Source: Methanobrevibacter sp. (GTDB lineage: Archaea > Methanobacteriota > Methanobacteria > Methanobacteriales > Methanobacteriaceae). Taken from it: DNA of 5,489 nucleotides. The stretch is from assembly GCA_009777005.1 (NCBI GenBank), contig WRMT01000208.1, positions 1 through 5,489 on the forward strand, given 5' to 3'. The notes under the pieces were generated by a model, which ran no database searches, was not told where the DNA came from, and saw only the letters and a list, made by a program, of their open reading frames with translations. Below, piece by piece: positions 4,371 through 5,489 of the stretch. Position 1 is the first letter of the stretch. Every line of letters starts with the position of its first letter. The translations under genes were made by a program, and so were the position numbers.

Positions 4371-5458
4371 ATGAAGCATAGAAAATTGGAACTTAGTGAA
4401 AATGATCATAAGTACTTGAAAAAGATGGTTAAAAAGGCAAAAGAAATTAATAGGGGTAGAATTCTTTTACTTCTTAACAAAGGAAAGAAAAATGAAGATA
4501 TAGCTGATTATTTAGATATTAGTATAAGTACTATTGCTAAAATTAAAAAAAGATATTTAGATGAAGGATTGGAAGCTGCTTTATATGATAAACCTCGTTC
4601 AGGTCAACCACGAAAATATGATGAAAGAAAAGAAGCGGAAATAATTGCATTAGCATGTACTAATCCACCCCAAGGAAGAAAACAATGGACAATTAGACTT
4701 ATCGCTGAAAAGTTAAAAGAAGAACCTGGTTTTGAAACTATAACTCGTGAAACTGTTCGTATTGTTTTAAAAAAACAAAAATTAAACCTTGGCAAAAAAG
4801 AATGTGGTGTATAAGTGAAATTGATGCAGAGTACCGTAAAAGAATGTACAAAGTCTTAAATTTATATTCTGAGGATTATAATCCACAATATCCAATAATT
4901 TGTTTTGATGAAAAACATAAACAATTAATTGATGATACGCGATCTAAAATATCAATGAAACCTGGAAGTCCAGAAAAATATGATTATACCTATAAAAGAA
5001 ATGGAACAGCTAATATTTTTGTCGCAGTTGATTTTAAAGGAGGTAAAAGAGATATAACTGTTACAGACAGAAGAACTAAGAAAGATTTTGCATTTTACAT
5101 GAAACATTTAGTCAATGAGACATTTTCTCATGCAAAAAAGTTAAGAATTGTAATGGATAATTTAAATACTCATACATATTCTTCAATCCTGGAAACATTT
5201 GAATTTAAGGAAGCAGTTGAATTAATAAGTAAATTAGAATTTTATCCTACTCCAAAACATGCCAGTTGGCTGAATATTGCCGAAATTGAAATTAATGTAA
5301 TGGATCAAGAATGCACTGGAAGAAGAATTGGAAATAAAAATAATTTAATTAATGAAACTACAAGTTGGTGCAACGATAGGAATGAAAAAAAGAGTAAAAT
5401 TCATTGGAATTTTACAAAAAATAAAGCAGATGAGAAATTATCAAAACTTTATATATGA
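4371..5458 (+). CDS. IS630-family DDE transposase, two overlapping frames joined by -1 frameshift
   Basis: This enzyme cuts and rejoins the ends of the element. Part one (4371-4814, 147 residues) is the DNA-binding half: a helix-turn-helix at about 28-62, the linker KPRSGQPRKY (74-83) and a second winged-helix at about 88-135. Part two (ATG at 4802, stop at 5458; frame open from 4751) is the DDE domain. Counting from that ATG, FDEKHKQL gives Asp36, VMDNLNTH gives Asp119 and HASWLNIAEIE gives Glu161. The second frame also encodes KPWQKRMWCI just before its ATG, the conserved joint of this clade, so one protein of about 362 residues is intended, the normal length. The join must lie within 4751-4811. 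There A AAA AAA at 4769-4775 is in slippery phase and would keep KPW in the product. A lost base in an A-run is the alternative, making this a pseudogene. The upstream ATG at 4338 would add 11 residues unlike the family. Confidence 0.88.
4769..4775 (+). promoter_or_regulatory. Candidate -1 ribosomal frameshift site (A7)
   Basis: Seven A residues follow GTTTT. In the first frame they read as the last base of TTA followed by AAA AAA, the X XXY YYZ arrangement in which both lysine tRNAs can re-pair after slipping back one base. The product then reads LKK-TKIKPWQKRMWCI, matching the expected family joint in length and in KPW. I see no strong downstream hairpin. A second run, A6G at 4794-4800, is preceded by C and lies after the KPW codons, so it fits less well. 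Confidence 0.5.
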
Positions 5459-5471
5459 AATGAATTTTGAG

Positions 5472-5489
5472 AATTAAATTGTCATGACA
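5472..5489 (-). repeat. Right terminal inverted repeat of the IS630 element
   Basis: AATTAAATTGTCATGACA is the inverted counterpart of 4316-4333. Its last ten bases, TGTCATGACA (5480-5489), form a perfect palindrome. It begins 13 bases after the transposase stop and reaches the last base of the window, so it may extend further. Confidence 0.85.

Larger units (their letters stand above)
4316..5489 (+). mobile_element. IS630-family insertion sequence
   Basis: An element of about 1.17 kb holds one split DDE transposase gene and is bounded by inverted repeats of 18 bases matching at 17 positions: TGTTATGACAATTTAATT at 4316-4333 and its counterpart at 5472-5489. Length, domain order and a single transposase gene fit IS630. 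The exact tips are uncertain because the right repeat reaches the window edge; family members duplicate a TA dinucleotide and I cannot pair the flanks. Both ends, a complete C-terminus and all catalytic residues suggest a recently active copy, apart from the frame change. Confidence 0.88.

Noticed and set aside
4604..4795. 63-codon minus-strand open frame
   Set aside because: It is antisense to the transposase DNA-binding half and reads as a shadow of that coding sequence.
4794..4800. A6G run as the frameshift site
   Set aside because: It is preceded by C, so the first tRNA would mispair after slipping. A shift here would also lose the conserved KPW residues that only the second frame encodes just upstream.

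Overview
The very high A+T content, Lys/Asn/Ile-rich proteins, archaeal promoter elements (TTTAAATA-type TATA boxes, a box A plus ATGC arrangement before the tRNA, a possibly leaderless transposase) and U-tract-like gene ends point to a methanogenic archaeon of the Methanobacteriales, most likely a Methanobrevibacter-like genome. This assignment is inferred from sequence character and protein family content; no database search was run.

Layout. Positions 3-29 carry a hairpin with a T-tract that probably ends a plus-strand gene lying left of the window. A 49-residue membrane miniprotein (237-386, plus) follows and ends in T-rich DNA. It converges on a minus-strand block: tRNA-Gln(TTG) at 1967-2038, a T-tract terminator, then its own promoter and a 461-codon ATP-grasp ligase gene (502-1887). 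Positions 2039-2513 hold the tRNA promoter and otherwise AT-rich DNA. Two further minus-strand genes follow, each apparently with its own promoter: a DUF1284 cysteine-rich protein (2514-2981) and the biotin transporter substrate-binding subunit BioY (3260-3868). BioY has a good Shine-Dalgarno site and a striking dyad across its predicted promoter.

The right quarter is accessory. A 53-bp sequence tandemly duplicated with one mismatch (4212-4316), itself made of four spaced copies of a 17-bp motif, abuts an IS630-family insertion sequence (4316 to the window edge). The IS has 18-bp terminal inverted repeats. Its transposase is split over two overlapping frames in the -1 sense, with an in-phase A7 slippery run at the junction. 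Both halves look complete, and all three DDE catalytic residues are visible.

The genes do not form one pathway. The window is a set of single-gene housekeeping units (tRNA, ligase, biotin uptake) followed by a mobile element next to an iteron-like repeat array. The points most worth following are the frameshift architecture of the transposase, the 53-bp repeat, the bioY operator candidate, and two independent in-frame repeat expansions inside the ATP-grasp gene.
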